Shown one piece after another: positions 22,370-34,500 of a stretch of 64,000 bases of DNA. Position numbers and translations under genes: made by a program. Numbering within the stretch: the stretch's first letter is position 1; each line of letters begins with the position of its first letter. The DNA lies in contig OZ005601.1 of assembly GCA_963930655.1 (NCBI GenBank), positions 28,024,921-28,088,920 on the forward strand, given 5' to 3'. The notes beneath the pieces were generated by a model. The model searched no databases, had not been told where the DNA came from, and saw nothing but the letters and a program-made list of their open reading frames with translations. The DNA comes from Myrica gale. Its lineage: Eukaryota > Streptophyta > Magnoliopsida > Fagales > Myricaceae.

Positions 22370-22690
22370 TTTTGACATTTTATATTCAAAACTATCAATT
22401 TCGTTTGTATTTGTCCCTCAATTATCAACTGTTTACACTTTGTAATTTGGATCGAAATGATCAGTTTGGTTCAATGAAATAACAATTTTACCCTCATATT
22501 TTTTTATAATTATATTTTGTAGAAGGATAAATTTATCATTTCACTAAGCAAAAAAAAAAAAAATTTCGTGTCAAATTAACGATAGGAGATGTAAAGTGTA
22601 AATGATTAATAATTGAGATGACGAAATATAACGAAATTGATAATTTAGTATGTGAAATATCAAGGTGGAAAAATATATTTTTCTTTAAAA
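22370..22690. mobile_element. degenerate foldback element
   Basis: Inverted arms, weakly conserved, resemble the element at 35352-35729: ATCAATTTCGTT on the left against AACGAAATTGAT on the right, and TTTACACTTTGTAA against TGTAAAGTGTAAA. No target duplication was fixed. Confidence 0.5.
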
Positions 22691-22719
22691 AAAGAAAAAG
22701 AAAGCGCAAGTAGCTAATT

Positions 22720-22902
22720 TAGGCTGCGTTTGCATTCATAATATTCCCCAAAATTTTATCTCTCTCATAATAAAATACTCCAATATAATCTCTCTCTCTA
22801 CCATAAAAAATATAAAAAATTACCTCTCTCTTCACCTTTTCACTAAACCCAATATCAACACATATTCTCATACCAAAAATATTACAACACAAACACAACC
22901 TT
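22720..22902. mobile_element. AT-rich short element of the GTTCGTTT-ended family
   Basis: The ends TAGGCTGCGTTTG and, reverse-complemented, TAAGGTTGTGTTTG form short inverted termini around an AT-rich core. It lies in copy B of the segmental duplication and is absent from copy A. Confidence 0.55.
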
Positions 22903-23435
22903 AGATGGAAGAAAGCAATTTGCAATTGGTTGAGCTGAGAAAAAGTTCAGTAACAGATGTGACAAGGAGAATGATTTTTTTTTTTCTAGTTATACAAGAA
23001 GAATGATTACCGTTAGATACGCATGGATATGTTGGTACGAGTTTTCCCTTCTCTTTTGGGGCAAATAAATGCTGGCACTACTATTTTTTTTTTTGGCCGA
23101 TTCTGCCATAAATCAGAGAATCCAAGAGGAAGAAAGAGTGACAAAAGAGTTGCACTGCACATCTCACCTCACCGTAGCAGCTGAAGTAGTGCATTTTTGT
23201 CGATTCCAGGCTTTGGATTAATGGGGGCAGAGAAGCTGCGAAATGATGGAATTGTTTACAGTGTCAGGACGTGGTAGTTCATGTGTAGTACCAGAGCTAC
23301 CTCTAGTAGTTTCTTAAGCCTTTGCTTCCTGTGATCAGACAGGTTGCAAAGGAGGGTTTCATCATTTGAAATCGCGGAGGAGCCGGTAGATGTGAGAGCT
23401 TGGCAGGATTTGCTTGCCCCCCCCCATACGCGCTG

Positions 23436-24358
23436 AGATAGTGAGATATGGTTATGTTAGTGTCAGAATTTTACTGTTACTGTATGCATTGTTAGTTAAT
23501 TTTAACGTCGGTGAAAAAAGGAAGGGAATATTTAAATAAATATTATAATAAAAATAATAATTTAATTATAAAAAAATCATTTTAATTAAATCCAAAATTT
23601 TGAAGTCACTCAAATACCACTGCGTGGTCGAGTCACCCAGGAAAGGGATTTGGGAGACCAGGGCACACGTTCGTTTTCAACATTTTTTTTTAAATTTACA
23701 ATCTAATTAATTAACACTTTCTATGCGTATATCAATAAAATTTAAATATCACCTAAAAATTATCAAAACACTTATAATCTTAAAAATTTCACTAAAACGA
23801 ACGCGCCCTAAGAACCTGTTGACTCTAGTCATAACACAATGCCAGGGAACGAGCAAGTTTCCCAAGGGTAAATACACGCCATTAATATTGCCAAAGATTA
23901 GAGAAAACCACGTGTCAACTATACGCATAGCTCGCAGTTTTCATGTATTCTCAAGTATTGGTACATCAGTAAGTACGTACACAAAAAGAATTGGAGTACA
24001 TGATTTTACAGATTGATTTAACATGTCTAGATAAGCAAGCGTTGTAAGAGAAGCAATAAGCCATATCTGGTTCGGATATGTAAAAGTGGGTTCTCATGAA
24101 GGGTTTGGTGGTCAAGCTCTCAGATTCCAATCCTTAGTAGCCTTTGGTCTTTCATACAACCTACCGACTTGTTTACTCATTTGCAGCTTGGTGAATATAA
24201 AGCGTCTCTTGTGCAGGAACAGTGAGATGATTCTGATGACCCCTCATCAAGTTGCTCTTTCCACTATCGTGAAGCAATTACCGGCTGACAGTCACTAAGT
24301 CAAAACCTTGTGTAAATCCACAAAGACAATGGGCTGAGTATGGGAAATATGGCAGGCT
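23436..24358. other. downstream flank of VPS45, no gene
   Basis: No coding region is supported. It includes the short element at 23660-23810. The last few hundred bases are probably the VPS45 3' untranslated region, read on the minus strand. Confidence 0.45.
23660..23810. mobile_element. AT-rich short element of the GTTCGTTT-ended family
   Basis: The inverted ends AGGGCACACGTTCGTTTTC and, reverse-complemented, TAGGGCGCGTTCGTTTTAG are the clearest of the group. The element is 151 bp with no ORF. Confidence 0.7.
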
Positions 24359-27300
24359 TCAGATCACAGCAGGACTAGAACGAGCTATCCTCTGAGCTTC
24401 TTCCAAGTCCTTCAGAAACCTGCATTCTTGGCCAAAAATGGATCAGAAAAAGGGTCAAGAATCCTCCTTCGATAGGCTAAACAAGGACCTAATAATTTTC
24501 CATCATATTCGTTTTGAGAAAATTTTAAGGATTCTAAGTATGGTGTGAATATTTAGGAGATGTTTGAACTTTATTGACATGCGTGTAGAAGTTGTTGAGT
24601 TGCATTGATGTTTGTAAAAAAAATAATGTTGAGTTGTATTGATATACAAGTAGGAGTAATGTTAGGATTGTAAGTTTAGAAAGTTGGATTCAAATTCTAA
24701 AATTTTCATCCAAACAAACATGAGCAAATTACTCAACGTTTGTAGCAGACACTATGATTATAAGGTACACACCTAAAATTGTATGTTGGCTGACTACTTT
24801 TAAATACCTGTTCTCCAGGCTTGGGTGAGGATTGGAATCACTAGGATAGAATTTTCGATATTTGACATCCACTAAAATCTTAAGCTACAATCTTCATGTG
24901 TAGGCAAATCCATAGGGACAATAAAATGCTCCCAAAAGTTTACTTGATGCGACACAATCTACTACTACTAGTTTCCCAAATTTGCAACTGATGGAAGAAA
25001 GACGCAAGCCATATAAGTAAGTATTTCATGCTAATGCTAATGCCAATGTGCCAAGCATTAAAGAAAGCTAGCAAAGTAAGACCAAATCTTCTGTTATGCC
25101 TATCAGGTCACAGTACCCGTTTAAGATTACAAAAAGGATTCAGAAGCATACCTTTTAGAATTCAAAACAACAGAACCACCAAGTACAAAACGAATTCCAG
25201 AATTGCTGGCATTTTGCAGAGCAACAGAACGTGACTCTTCGTATGTTGTCCCTCCAACAATGAATATGATGACTTCCTGAGGCCTGCTTAAAGGAGAGGT
25301 GCGTGCCATTTAAACAATATTTTTAGAGAACAGTGATTTAGAAAAAAAAAGGCCAGATAATTCCACCGTCCCCCCCACAAGACGGAAAAAAGGGACCATC
25401 CTACATTCAGAAATTATGTACACTAGATAAGGTAAACCTCAACAGGAAGAACTTATTTTGGCATCACACCTGCCCTGCTGAAAGTGATTGCCAACATATG
25501 GGTAGTCCACGTCTCTCAACCGTCCCTTGATAATGCTTTCCATAGTTTGGAACAAAAGTGGTTGGTGCTGGGTATAAACATTCTCAACCCCCTACATCGT
25601 GTGCAAGAAAGATGTATAAGCATCTACACACATCCACAAACAAAAAGTACAGGTTTTTTGGACAAACCTTCAGTCCACGAGCCATGTTACGAGCGATATT
25701 CAGAAGATCCCGATTTCCATAAAGATCCCCAGTTCTTTTATCAACACCTGCTTGCTTCAAGAGGAACTGGACAAGCTGTCATACCATGATGACCAATTTA
25801 TGAAAACCCGTCAATTCTCTAGCCATAAGCAAGGAAACCAAAAACTTTAAACTTATTTGCTGCTCTGCTGAAGAGTCAAAGGATGCAGAAAAGATATGCT
25901 AGCTTAACAATTTTACCCCTGATTTGTACTTGGTAGACCGAGATGCCAGTTTGTTGAAGAGCTGCATCAATTGAACAGGGCTTTCTTTCTCATAGCGCAA
26001 AGCATACAGCATCACCAAGCGTAGTCGGTCAATATCAGAAATACTCTCATTGGTTAAAAGATTTGTCACTGCCTGTACATAAGCTTGAAAGGAAAGAAGG
26101 TCATTGCTCAATGGTTGAACCTTCCATACGTGTCTTTCTAAATTACAGAAGGCCATATGCAGTGGCTTGACGGAGATGATGGTTTGAATGAAGCCAAACA
26201 AAGAAAGATTCTTTTTTCAAGCCATTAATGAGAATACATTCAGGTGCTATCTCAAAGTCAAAATCAGTAAACAAACAGTTCAAGACAGTAAAAGAGCACT
26301 CAACTTGAACTTGATATTGATACAATCCATTGGTCAGATGATCAAGCAGTATTGTACTATAGTCATATAGAGATGCAAATAAGGTAGAATCAAAAGTAAA
26401 CATATATATATTTTTTCTAAGTAAAAGTAAACATATTAAATCAGAACTTTTTAATTTTTATGATAAATTGAGTTAATTCCATAGATATAATGTCACGTTC
26501 TTCCAATTACCTGAAAAGCCTTGAATAAATTATACGATACCTCTAAGGACCTAATTATAAAATTAAAGAGAAAAAAATATTTAAAATACCCCCCCCCCCG
26601 GCACCCTCTTTGACTTTAATATTTCTGTTGGATCCTGCATTGACACAGTTAGATTTTTCAACTTCCTTGAAATGCAATTGCATGAGTCGGTATTTGATTA
26701 TTGTAGATAGCCTCAAGCAGAAGACACAGCTGTAATAGGATGACTGCTGTGGAATCAATACTCATGCCTGTTTTTGTAAATTTAATAGAAAATTAGCCCA
26801 GGGAATGTATATCTCAGTAGGTCAACATAAACAAAAGTGTAGAGAGAACCTCTAGAAAGAAGACACTAAAGATTTGACTACAATACCTCAAAAGCGGCCA
26901 CTTGACCACCATTACAAGCCAAATCCTGTTCTGTTTGTGAAACTAACATAAGTTTCCGCTCTTCAACTATCTTGCTCATTTCTGTGACCAAAGTCACATG
27001 CTTTGAAACATTTCCTTGCATTTTTTTGTACTCGGGGTAGTTATCAACAAATTTGGCCATATCTTCTGCAGAAATTGAAATGGTTGGAATGACCGTGCGT
27101 TATACCTCAAGCCACTGAGTCTAATGGTAATTCTAGTAGTTATATAGTAATGTAATATCTTGTGAACTGAAATTGTCAAGCATCATACGGACCTATTGTC
27201 TGGATGTTCTGGTTACTCTTTGCAATCTGCTGAAAATCATCCACCAACCGCTTAATATTCATTCCAATATCTCCAAAATTCTCATACATATTATTTTTGA

Positions 27301-29474
27301 AAAATGAATCTTGTTCGGATGACAACACGACCTCCTATAAGCAGAGATTGAATGCAGATAATTCTCTTCACAATACAAGTATTAAGGAATTAAATATGTG
27401 CACCAGGGTAGGAAAATGCAACTCAACCTGTTGATCCTTAGGAACTTTTCCTATGCTTCTCAAATCTACCTTGTTGTCTTGAATACCTATCAACTCGTGA
27501 ACCATTGCCTACAGAACAGCATGCGAGAAACGAGTTGCACACATTTTGAAAATTTGTTATGTCAAGTTAAAAGAGGCATTTATTGTAAAAATGTCAAAAT
27601 TATCTCCAGAATCACGAGTACCTGATATGTCCACAGATTCAGCAATGGGGTCACAGGATCATCCCTCCTATCAATTACCAGCAACAACGGAGAAACCTCT
27701 GTTCGCCTGAAGTCAAAAAGCCCACTTTCCTGCTGGTACATCAGCTTCTGTTATATCACCAAAAAGAACACAAATTAAGTCTCTAATCTAAACAAAAATG
27801 GGGAAAATTCATATGCAACTCACAGTACAGTATATTGTGGTTCTCTTTTCTTACTCCTGTCTCCTGTGCTATCCTCTTTGCGATATCAGAGGTCCTTTGA
27901 TATCGAATAATAGGTCTTCGTTTTAAAGCTAAGAAAATAGCTGAAATACCATCAACGACTCGGTCGCAGAAGTGCTGCAAATTCGAAGGATCTACAACTG
28001 CTGGGAGCATATATACGTGATTTGACGGAACATTCAAAGTGAAATGGTAAGGATCAACCGCCACAAAGTCTGCATAGAATTCCTGCAAGATCAAGAGAGT
28101 TATTCTCAGATTGAATCTAAGATAAGGTACATAACGACTGGATCAAATGTAAAGCATCACCACAGCATCAGAGCCCCCCCCCCCCCCAACCCCACCACCA
28201 CCACCCAAACACACACACAAAATATGCATTTCAGTTAAGCAGTACAGCATCAGTCAGTCTAGGGTTACCTGAACCTGCTGGACAACTTCTTGTTCATCTG
28301 AATCAGCTAAAAAATGAATTTGCGTATCCTTCAATATGTTGGAGAAAACTGTAATAAATTTGGCATAAAATGAGTTCCAAAGCAATTACTAATAATCACT
28401 AGAAAACCTTTAGAGACTTCAAAAACAATATCTGAAGCTTTTCTCAAATTCTGAAAAACTTACATAGGTGGTACTCTCCAAATCTAGGGCTAGCTAGCTG
28501 GCGCCGCAAATGCTGGATATTCTCAGATGTAGGGCGGAGGAAGAAAACAGCCTTGAGATGCGACATTGGTTCTTTTGACTTGGAAATGGAATCTACAAAC
28601 TCTACCAAAAATACTTCTTTCTGAAGAAGCTCGGACTGTGAATATGCAACACTAACAATACTAACCTGCATATCATCAACAAAAATGCATACTGATAATC
28701 AAATCTGCATTTACCATTCTTGCTTACCCCACTGAACCTTATCTGGATATAACAAAGCGACATGTAGCACAAACAAAAAGCAAAAACCATAAAAAAAAAT
28801 AAAAACAAAAAGTTGGAGCTATCCCCGGAGTTGCATAATTTCACTCAAGTTGGTGAGGCTGGGTGCTATTTATCTTAAATTGCCCCATTCTTTACAAGAC
28901 CAGGTCGCAAATACATAGCAAGATGAAGCATTTTCACATTCATCTTTCACTGGAAGTTCGAACACGGCCCAAGCCATTGTTTTTGTCCATGAAAATTGGA
29001 TATCATGGCGCTGAATTCAGCCTAGGTGTACTGGTGAGTAATTCAACAGAATCACCAGCAAAGCGAGCATTAAAGTATCGCCTCAGCAATCATCGGCAAT
29101 ACTTCAAAACTCAAATTTCACAGGGTATGACAACTACGTTAAAGAGAGAAAAAAATAAATAAAAAGTAAGACCTCTGTTCAAGTAAGCGTCATAAAATCT
29201 CTTCGAATAACTTAATTGGAGCACAGTTTCATTTCCAAAGAAGCGAAATTCGAATACTTCAGATTTCCATATCTTTTTACTCGACTATCTCAGAATCTAA
29301 ACAGATTGTGGTGGAATTCATTACTTCAAGAAATAAAAAAACGAAAAAGAAAACGAAATGTATATATGAGGAACGGGAACGTACCGTGTCAGAATCGAGA
29401 ATGAGGACCTTCATGCCCGAGATGTCCTGCAACATCCGGTTAATGTAGTCGCGTACGGACGACACCAACACCAT
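24359..29474 (-). CDS. VPS45: VPS45, Sec1/Munc18-family vesicle fusion regulator
   Basis: Thirteen exons join in phase into 568 residues, the expected length for plant VPS45. Exons (minus): 29474-29385, 28665-28464, 28348-28269, 28082-27855, 27747-27622, 27508-27428, 27334-27193, 27065-26887, 26072-25917, 25775-25668, 25591-25470, 25283-25152, 24419-24359. It starts [18 protein letters not shown] and ends [10 protein letters not shown]. Family blocks include [55 protein letters not shown] and [23 protein letters not shown]45 is a cytosolic, membrane-associated SM protein that binds syntaxins of the trans-Golgi network/endosome (SYP41/42 group in Arabidopsis) and promotes SNARE-mediated fusion for vacuolar sorting. 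All splice sites follow GT-AG and I see no lesion. A LINE sits 330 bp upstream of the start. Confidence 0.97.
24500..24725. mobile_element. AT-rich short element inside the last VPS45 intron
   Basis: The left end CATATTCGTTTTGAG and the reverse-complemented right end CTCATGTTTGTTTGGATG match the family ends seen at 23660 and 14699. It lies wholly within the intron 24420-25151, so it does not touch coding sequence. Confidence 0.6.
28168..28201. repeat. C-rich tract in VPS45 intron 3
   Basis: An uninterrupted C run of about 15 followed by CCA repeats, within the intron 28083-28268. A similar shorter C run lies at about 26590 in another intron. Confidence 0.8.
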
Positions 29475-29802
29475 GTTCGGCAGCTATATCCAAACCGAAA
29501 TTCTGTGATCTTCTTCTAATTCTGCTCAAGAAGACGGTGATCTGATGGCGGTTGTAGAGTTGAATCGCGGTTAGAGATGGAGAGGGTGAGATCTGCGACA
29601 ACAGAACGAGGAATTCACAATAGGTGAAGTTGTGCAAAACGCAGCGTTTCAAGGCGAAGCCGATCAAGCGATTCGTTTTTCTTTCAGTGTTTTATCTGAC
29701 AAGTGTATTTTACGTGTCAACTGCAGACAAAAAAGACGCAAAACATTTACCCAAAACAAAAAGCCGAAATGCAAAAATATTAATAAAAATCTTTGACAGC
29801 AA
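29475..29802 (-). promoter_or_regulatory. VPS45 upstream region, truncated by a LINE
   Basis: Only about 330 bp separate the VPS45 start codon from the LINE target site. The interval should hold the 5' leader and proximal promoter. I cannot point to a convincing TATA box. Confidence 0.4.
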
Positions 29803-29990
29803 AAGGAAAAAACAGTTAACAAACAACCAACTGAGAAAAACATTATTAACTGTACGGGTTTTCTCTCCGTACATGTTCTCGTCTTCTACTTCCTTGTGAA
29901 GTTCTTTAGTATCCCTGTTCCTTTGGGCCGTTCTCGGTCGTGCCCCTGGTAGTTTCTTTCCCTTTTTTCTTTCCTTGCTTGCCTCTCGGC

Positions 29991-31554
29991 ATGATGCCCT
30001 CTTTTCTTGAACTGGATTGTTTGCTCCAACAGATTCACGATTTGAAATGGGAGGAGTTTTATTCCGTGCTTGCACCTGTGTCTTCGGAGGAAGAGAAAGG
30101 TTTCTTGTTGTCCCTGGTTGCCAAGGAGCAAGACAAACGTTATGTTTTGGCTCAATCTCCTTGGAGTGTGCGGGGCCAACTTATGGTATTCAAACCATGG
30201 GAGGCTGAGATGGTGCTTCAGGATGTGTCTTTCCGGATAATGCCTTTTTGGGTGCAGTTTCATGGTGTGCCTCGTAATTGTATGGGTGAGGCTAATGCTA
30301 CGTTTTTCGGTCTTACATTGGGTCAGTTGTTAGAGATGGATTCCAATAAGTATTTGGATGCTGTGAGGAGATGCTTTCTCCGTATCAGAGTTGCACCAGA
30401 TCTGCATACCTCTCTTGTTGCTGGTTTCCCGATTTCCCGCTTGGGTTTATCCACTGCATGGGTTCAGTTTCAGTGTGAGAAGTTCGCTGATTTTTGTTAC
30501 GTGTGTGGATGTTTTGGACATACCCAGACTTCTTGTCGTGTCGCTGCTTCTAATGTTGGCAAGTCTCTATTTGTTTTTAAGATGTGTGCTGAATCTATTA
30601 GCCTAAGGCGTGACTCCATTGTTCGTGTTGCCCATGTTTCTCATTGTGCTTTAGTGGGTAGTGCGGGTAGTGCCTCTAAATCCACTTCGTTGAATCTGTC
30701 CAGTGGTGGGTGTTGCAGACCTTTGGAGTCTCCGTCCATGGATGCTCAGAGGAACGTTGTAGTGTCAGGCGGGTTTTGTCAACCTGATGAGTCTTTGTTC
30801 CCCTTGAGTGCGTTGAAAGATGTTCCACCTGATCCTGGTTTGGTGTGTGCTGTCCTTTTCTAGTCCTGGTTTGGAGGCCCAGAAGCCGACAATTTCTGGT
30901 AAGAAAATTTTTTATAGCCGTTTGAAATCTCATATTGGGTTGAAATCTCCTTCCAGCCCCTCTTGCCCTGGCTTATTTTCCTTTTCGGTATCTGGGCCTG
31001 ACCCAGTGTCTGAGTTTTCTGAGCTTTTATCTCCTTTTCTTCATGGCGGCAGTGGTGATTGGCCCATTTCGGGGCGAGTAGGCCTTGGGCCTTCTTCACC
31101 TTTGGGTATGGATCAGGGGAAGCAAGTGGCTGAAGCTTCCCCAGGTGGTGCTAGTAAGTTTGCCCTTGGATTTTCTTGTCCTCCTTCTGGCCCCTTGCGC
31201 ATCGGGGAGGACTCGAGTCCTGATTTCTCTTCTTGTTCGACTAAACGAAAATCAGTTTTGCCCCTGTTTGAAGAGTTTGACTGCAAACGTGGTGCTTTCC
31301 CCCTTTGTTCTCCTATTCGACGTCCTTGCATCTCTACTGTTCCTGCGAAAGTGGATACATCTGAGCTGGCGGAACACATTACTCTTGCTGTTTTGAAGGC
31401 TCGTCATTCCAAAATTGCTTTCCGTAACCGTCAGTCTCCTCGGAAGTATGTGCTGGTCGATCATGAAGTGGAGGTTTCGACAGTGGAGGTATGTTCTCTT
31501 TCTTCCAAAATGGGTATGGAGGTGGGCCCTAAGCCACCCCGTGTGGATCAATGA
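29991..31554 (+). pseudogene. LINE ORF1 (DUF4283-like, zinc knuckle)
   Basis: The frame starting at 29991 (MMPSFLELDCLLQQIHDLKW) encodes a DUF4283-like region (FILAQSPW-type block seen as YVLAQSPWSVRGQLMVFKPW, then FWVQFHGVPRN). A CCHC zinc knuckle, CYVCGCFGHTQTSC, follows. ORF1 proteins of plant L1 elements bind the element RNA. The frame breaks near 30850, and the adjacent frame carries the rest to a stop at 31552-31554. That stop overlaps the ORF2 start as ATGA, suggesting coupled termination and re-initiation. The frame could also begin upstream at 29940. Confidence 0.85.
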
Positions 31555-34500
31555 GAGGACTTTGTTGGAACTGCCGTGGAATTGGCCGGGTGGCGGCAGT
31601 TCGTGAACTCCGGTCTCTGGAACGAAAGTATTCTTTGGATTTTTTATGTCTTGCTGAAACTAAAATCTTGAATGTTCAGAGTCCTTTGCAAAGGGCGGGT
31701 TTCTTTCATTTCGTTGATTTTCCTCCTGATGGTCATCGTGGAGGCATTGTGTTTGCCTGGAAACAAGGGGTCGATGTTGAGCTGATTTCGACTTCTCCAA
31801 ATTTTGTTAACATGCTGGTGTATTCGGATCCTCCCAATACTCCATGGCTTGTTTCTTGTGTTTATGGTCCTACTAGGTGGCATCTTCGAGACGCTTTCTG
31901 GCGTGGTCTCGACACCTTGGCTTGTTCTTTTGGTGGTCCATGGCTCTGTATGGGCGATTTTAATTGTTTGCTCGCTGATTGGGAAAAACGTGGTGGTCTT
32001 CGTGTTGCCTTTTCGGCTTCGAATCCGTTGCAAAATCTCATCAACTCTCATGGTCTTATTGATTTAGGTTTTTGTGGTTCTCCTTTTACGTGGTCTAATA
32101 ATAGGGACGGGCTGGCTGGCCAATATCCATGAGCGCCTTGATCGGGGTCTTGCTAATTGTCAATGGCGTTCTCTTTTTCCTCGTGCTATGATTACTCACT
32201 TGGCTCGTTCAGCTTCTGATCATTCTCCTTTGTTGATTGACACAGTTGGTGGTGCCCCCCCTTTGAAAAAACCTTTTCGTTTTGAAGCTTTTTGGTTGAA
32301 AGATGTTGGGTGTGAAGATGTGATTAAAAGCTGTTGGAATGTGGTTGCAGTGGGCTCTCCTGCCTTTCGCCTCTGTTTTCGTACCAAGCACACTAAAAAG
32401 GGCCTTCGAGAGTGGAATTTAAGCCATTTTGGCTTGCTTCAAACTAATATTGCTCGGTTTAGGCAATCTCTTGCGTGGGTTCAGACCCAACCCCCTTCTA
32501 GCGAAAATTGTCATATGGAGAAAAATATTCTCCTTGATTTAAATGAAGAGTTGCGGAAAGAGGAGGATCTGTGGCGCATGAAGTCACGGGATCTTTGGCT
32601 TACTTGTCGGGATTTAAATACCAAGTATTTTCACACTTCTACGATTATTCGTCGGAGGAGGAATTCTATTGATTTTCTTAAAACCGAGGAAGGCATTTGG
32701 CTTTCTTCTCGTGAGGAGGTGGGCAACTATATTTCAGACTATTTTAGTCAGTTGTATCTTTCTACTCAACCGGATGTTCCACATGATTTGGAAGGTTTGG
32801 TGTCTCCGGTTTTGACGCCTTCGGATAACAATGCCCTTTGTGCTATTCCTTCAGCTGAGTTGCGTAATTCTGAAAATCCAGGAAAACATTTGGGTGCCAT
32901 TTTGATTGGTCAAAATAAAAGGCAGGTGTTCTCGGACTTGGTTGACAAGGTTAAGCATCGGATTGAGGGCTGGAAAGCGAAACTTCTTTCGCAAGCTGGA
33001 CGCACAGTTTTGATTAAAGTAGTTGCTTCTGCTCTTCCAGCTTTTACTATGTCACATTATTTGCTGCCTAAATCCTTATGTTTGCAACTGGATTCTTTAT
33101 TCATGCGTTTTTGGTGGGGTTTTAAGGATGGCAAACGACACAACTGGACTCCCAAATCTTGGAGTTCTATTTGCCTCCCTAAATCCGTTGGTGGTCTTGG
33201 CATTCGACAGATGTGGTCTGTCAATCGTGCCTTGATTTTGAAACTGGCTTGGCTTGTTCATTCTCATTCCTCAAAGCCATGGATAGTTGCTCTGAGAGCT
33301 AAGTATCTGAATTCTTCTTACATTTGGAATTCGGTTCCTGTTAGTTCTCCTTCTTGGGTTTGGCAAGGTATTGCCAAGGTTAGTTCCTTTCTTCGAGAGG
33401 GCTGTTGTTATCATATATCTTCAGGCTCTGAGGTGCATACTTGGTTGGATCCTTGGGTCCCGCAAGCTGAATTTTTTCTACCTAAACCACGAAACTCGAA
33501 TGTTCTTATTCATGAAGAATCCAAAGTGGAGGATTTTTTTATTCCTGGTTCCCGTGAGTGGGATGAGTTGAAGATTCGGCACACGTTTCAAGAGGAGGAT
33601 GCCAACCTTATTCTCACTATTCATCTCCCTGCTACCTCTTCTCCTGATCGGCTTCTTTGGGTTCCAGATCCCAAAGAAGCCGATCAGGAGAAGAGGTAGC
33701 AGGGAGATGATCCCAAAGGTTCTTTTTCTCTTAAATCTGCCTATAACTTCATCCATTCTACTGCCCCACATTCTCTTCCTTCTTTTCCTTTGGATTTGTG
33801 GCCGAAACTTTGGAAGTTAAAGTTGCATGATAGATTGATGTTTTTTATTTGGAAAGTGGCATGGGATTTGCTGCCGTGTAGAGTTAATCTCCATCGGACT
33901 TTTGACTTGGGACAAGCTGCTCTTCCGTGTGTTTTTTGTGAGCTGGAAGATGAGTCTCTTGTGCATCTCTTCTTCTAATGTCTGCAGGCTCTTCTAGCTT
34001 GGCGGGAATCTCTGTGGGGCTTGCTTACTAATCGGATAAGGGATTGGACTATTCAGCAGTGGATTGCTTCTCTGATAGACCCGGTTTCTTCTCTCTCTCT
34101 TCCAGCTGATCAGTCTGAGCTCCTTATTTTATATGCTGCCATTTTAATGGATGTTATTTGGTTTTCGCGTAATCAAGTGGTGCATGGTGGACGACGAGAT
34201 GATATTGGTACTATTATTCGGCGTATTCATCGGCTGTTTGTGGAGCATTCTAAGGCTTGGTCTGCTTTGGTTCCAACTAAGTCTATTAGGTGGTCCCCAC
34301 CTTGTGGCAATGGTTGGAAGATTAATTTTGATGTTGCCATTCGGAGTCATTGTTCTATGCTTGCTGCGGTTTATAGGAATCAATTTGGTTCTATACTCTT
34401 TGCTTGGACAAAGAGTAGTCCTCCCGGTACTCCTCTTGTGGGAGAGGCCCGAGCAGCTCTTTTTGCTGTTCAGAAGGCTAGTTTCCTTGGTTACCCTTTG

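Larger units (their letters stand above)
19527..23435. repeat. segmental duplication, copy B (interrupted by insertions)
   Basis: It matches copy A (16817-18645) in the same order but is more than twice as long. Insertions account for this: 19579-19908, 20026-20421, a 1.4-kb interval containing 20784-21854, and a 0.55-kb interval containing 22370-22902. The DUF506 coding region is not part of this copy. The duplication must predate these insertions, because copy A lacks them. Confidence 0.85.

Noticed and set aside
24086..24298. tRNA/SINE-like box pattern and a 70-codon frame
   Set aside because: The putative B box is weak, there is no A tract or target duplication, and the frame has no domain. 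It is probably VPS45 3' flank.
26143..26403. 86-codon minus-strand frame within VPS45
   Set aside because: It lies in the 814-bp intron between exons 8 and 9 and is not needed for the conserved protein.
29710..30263. minus-strand frames of about 120 codons at the LINE 5' end
   Set aside because: Antisense shadows of the LINE leader and ORF1.
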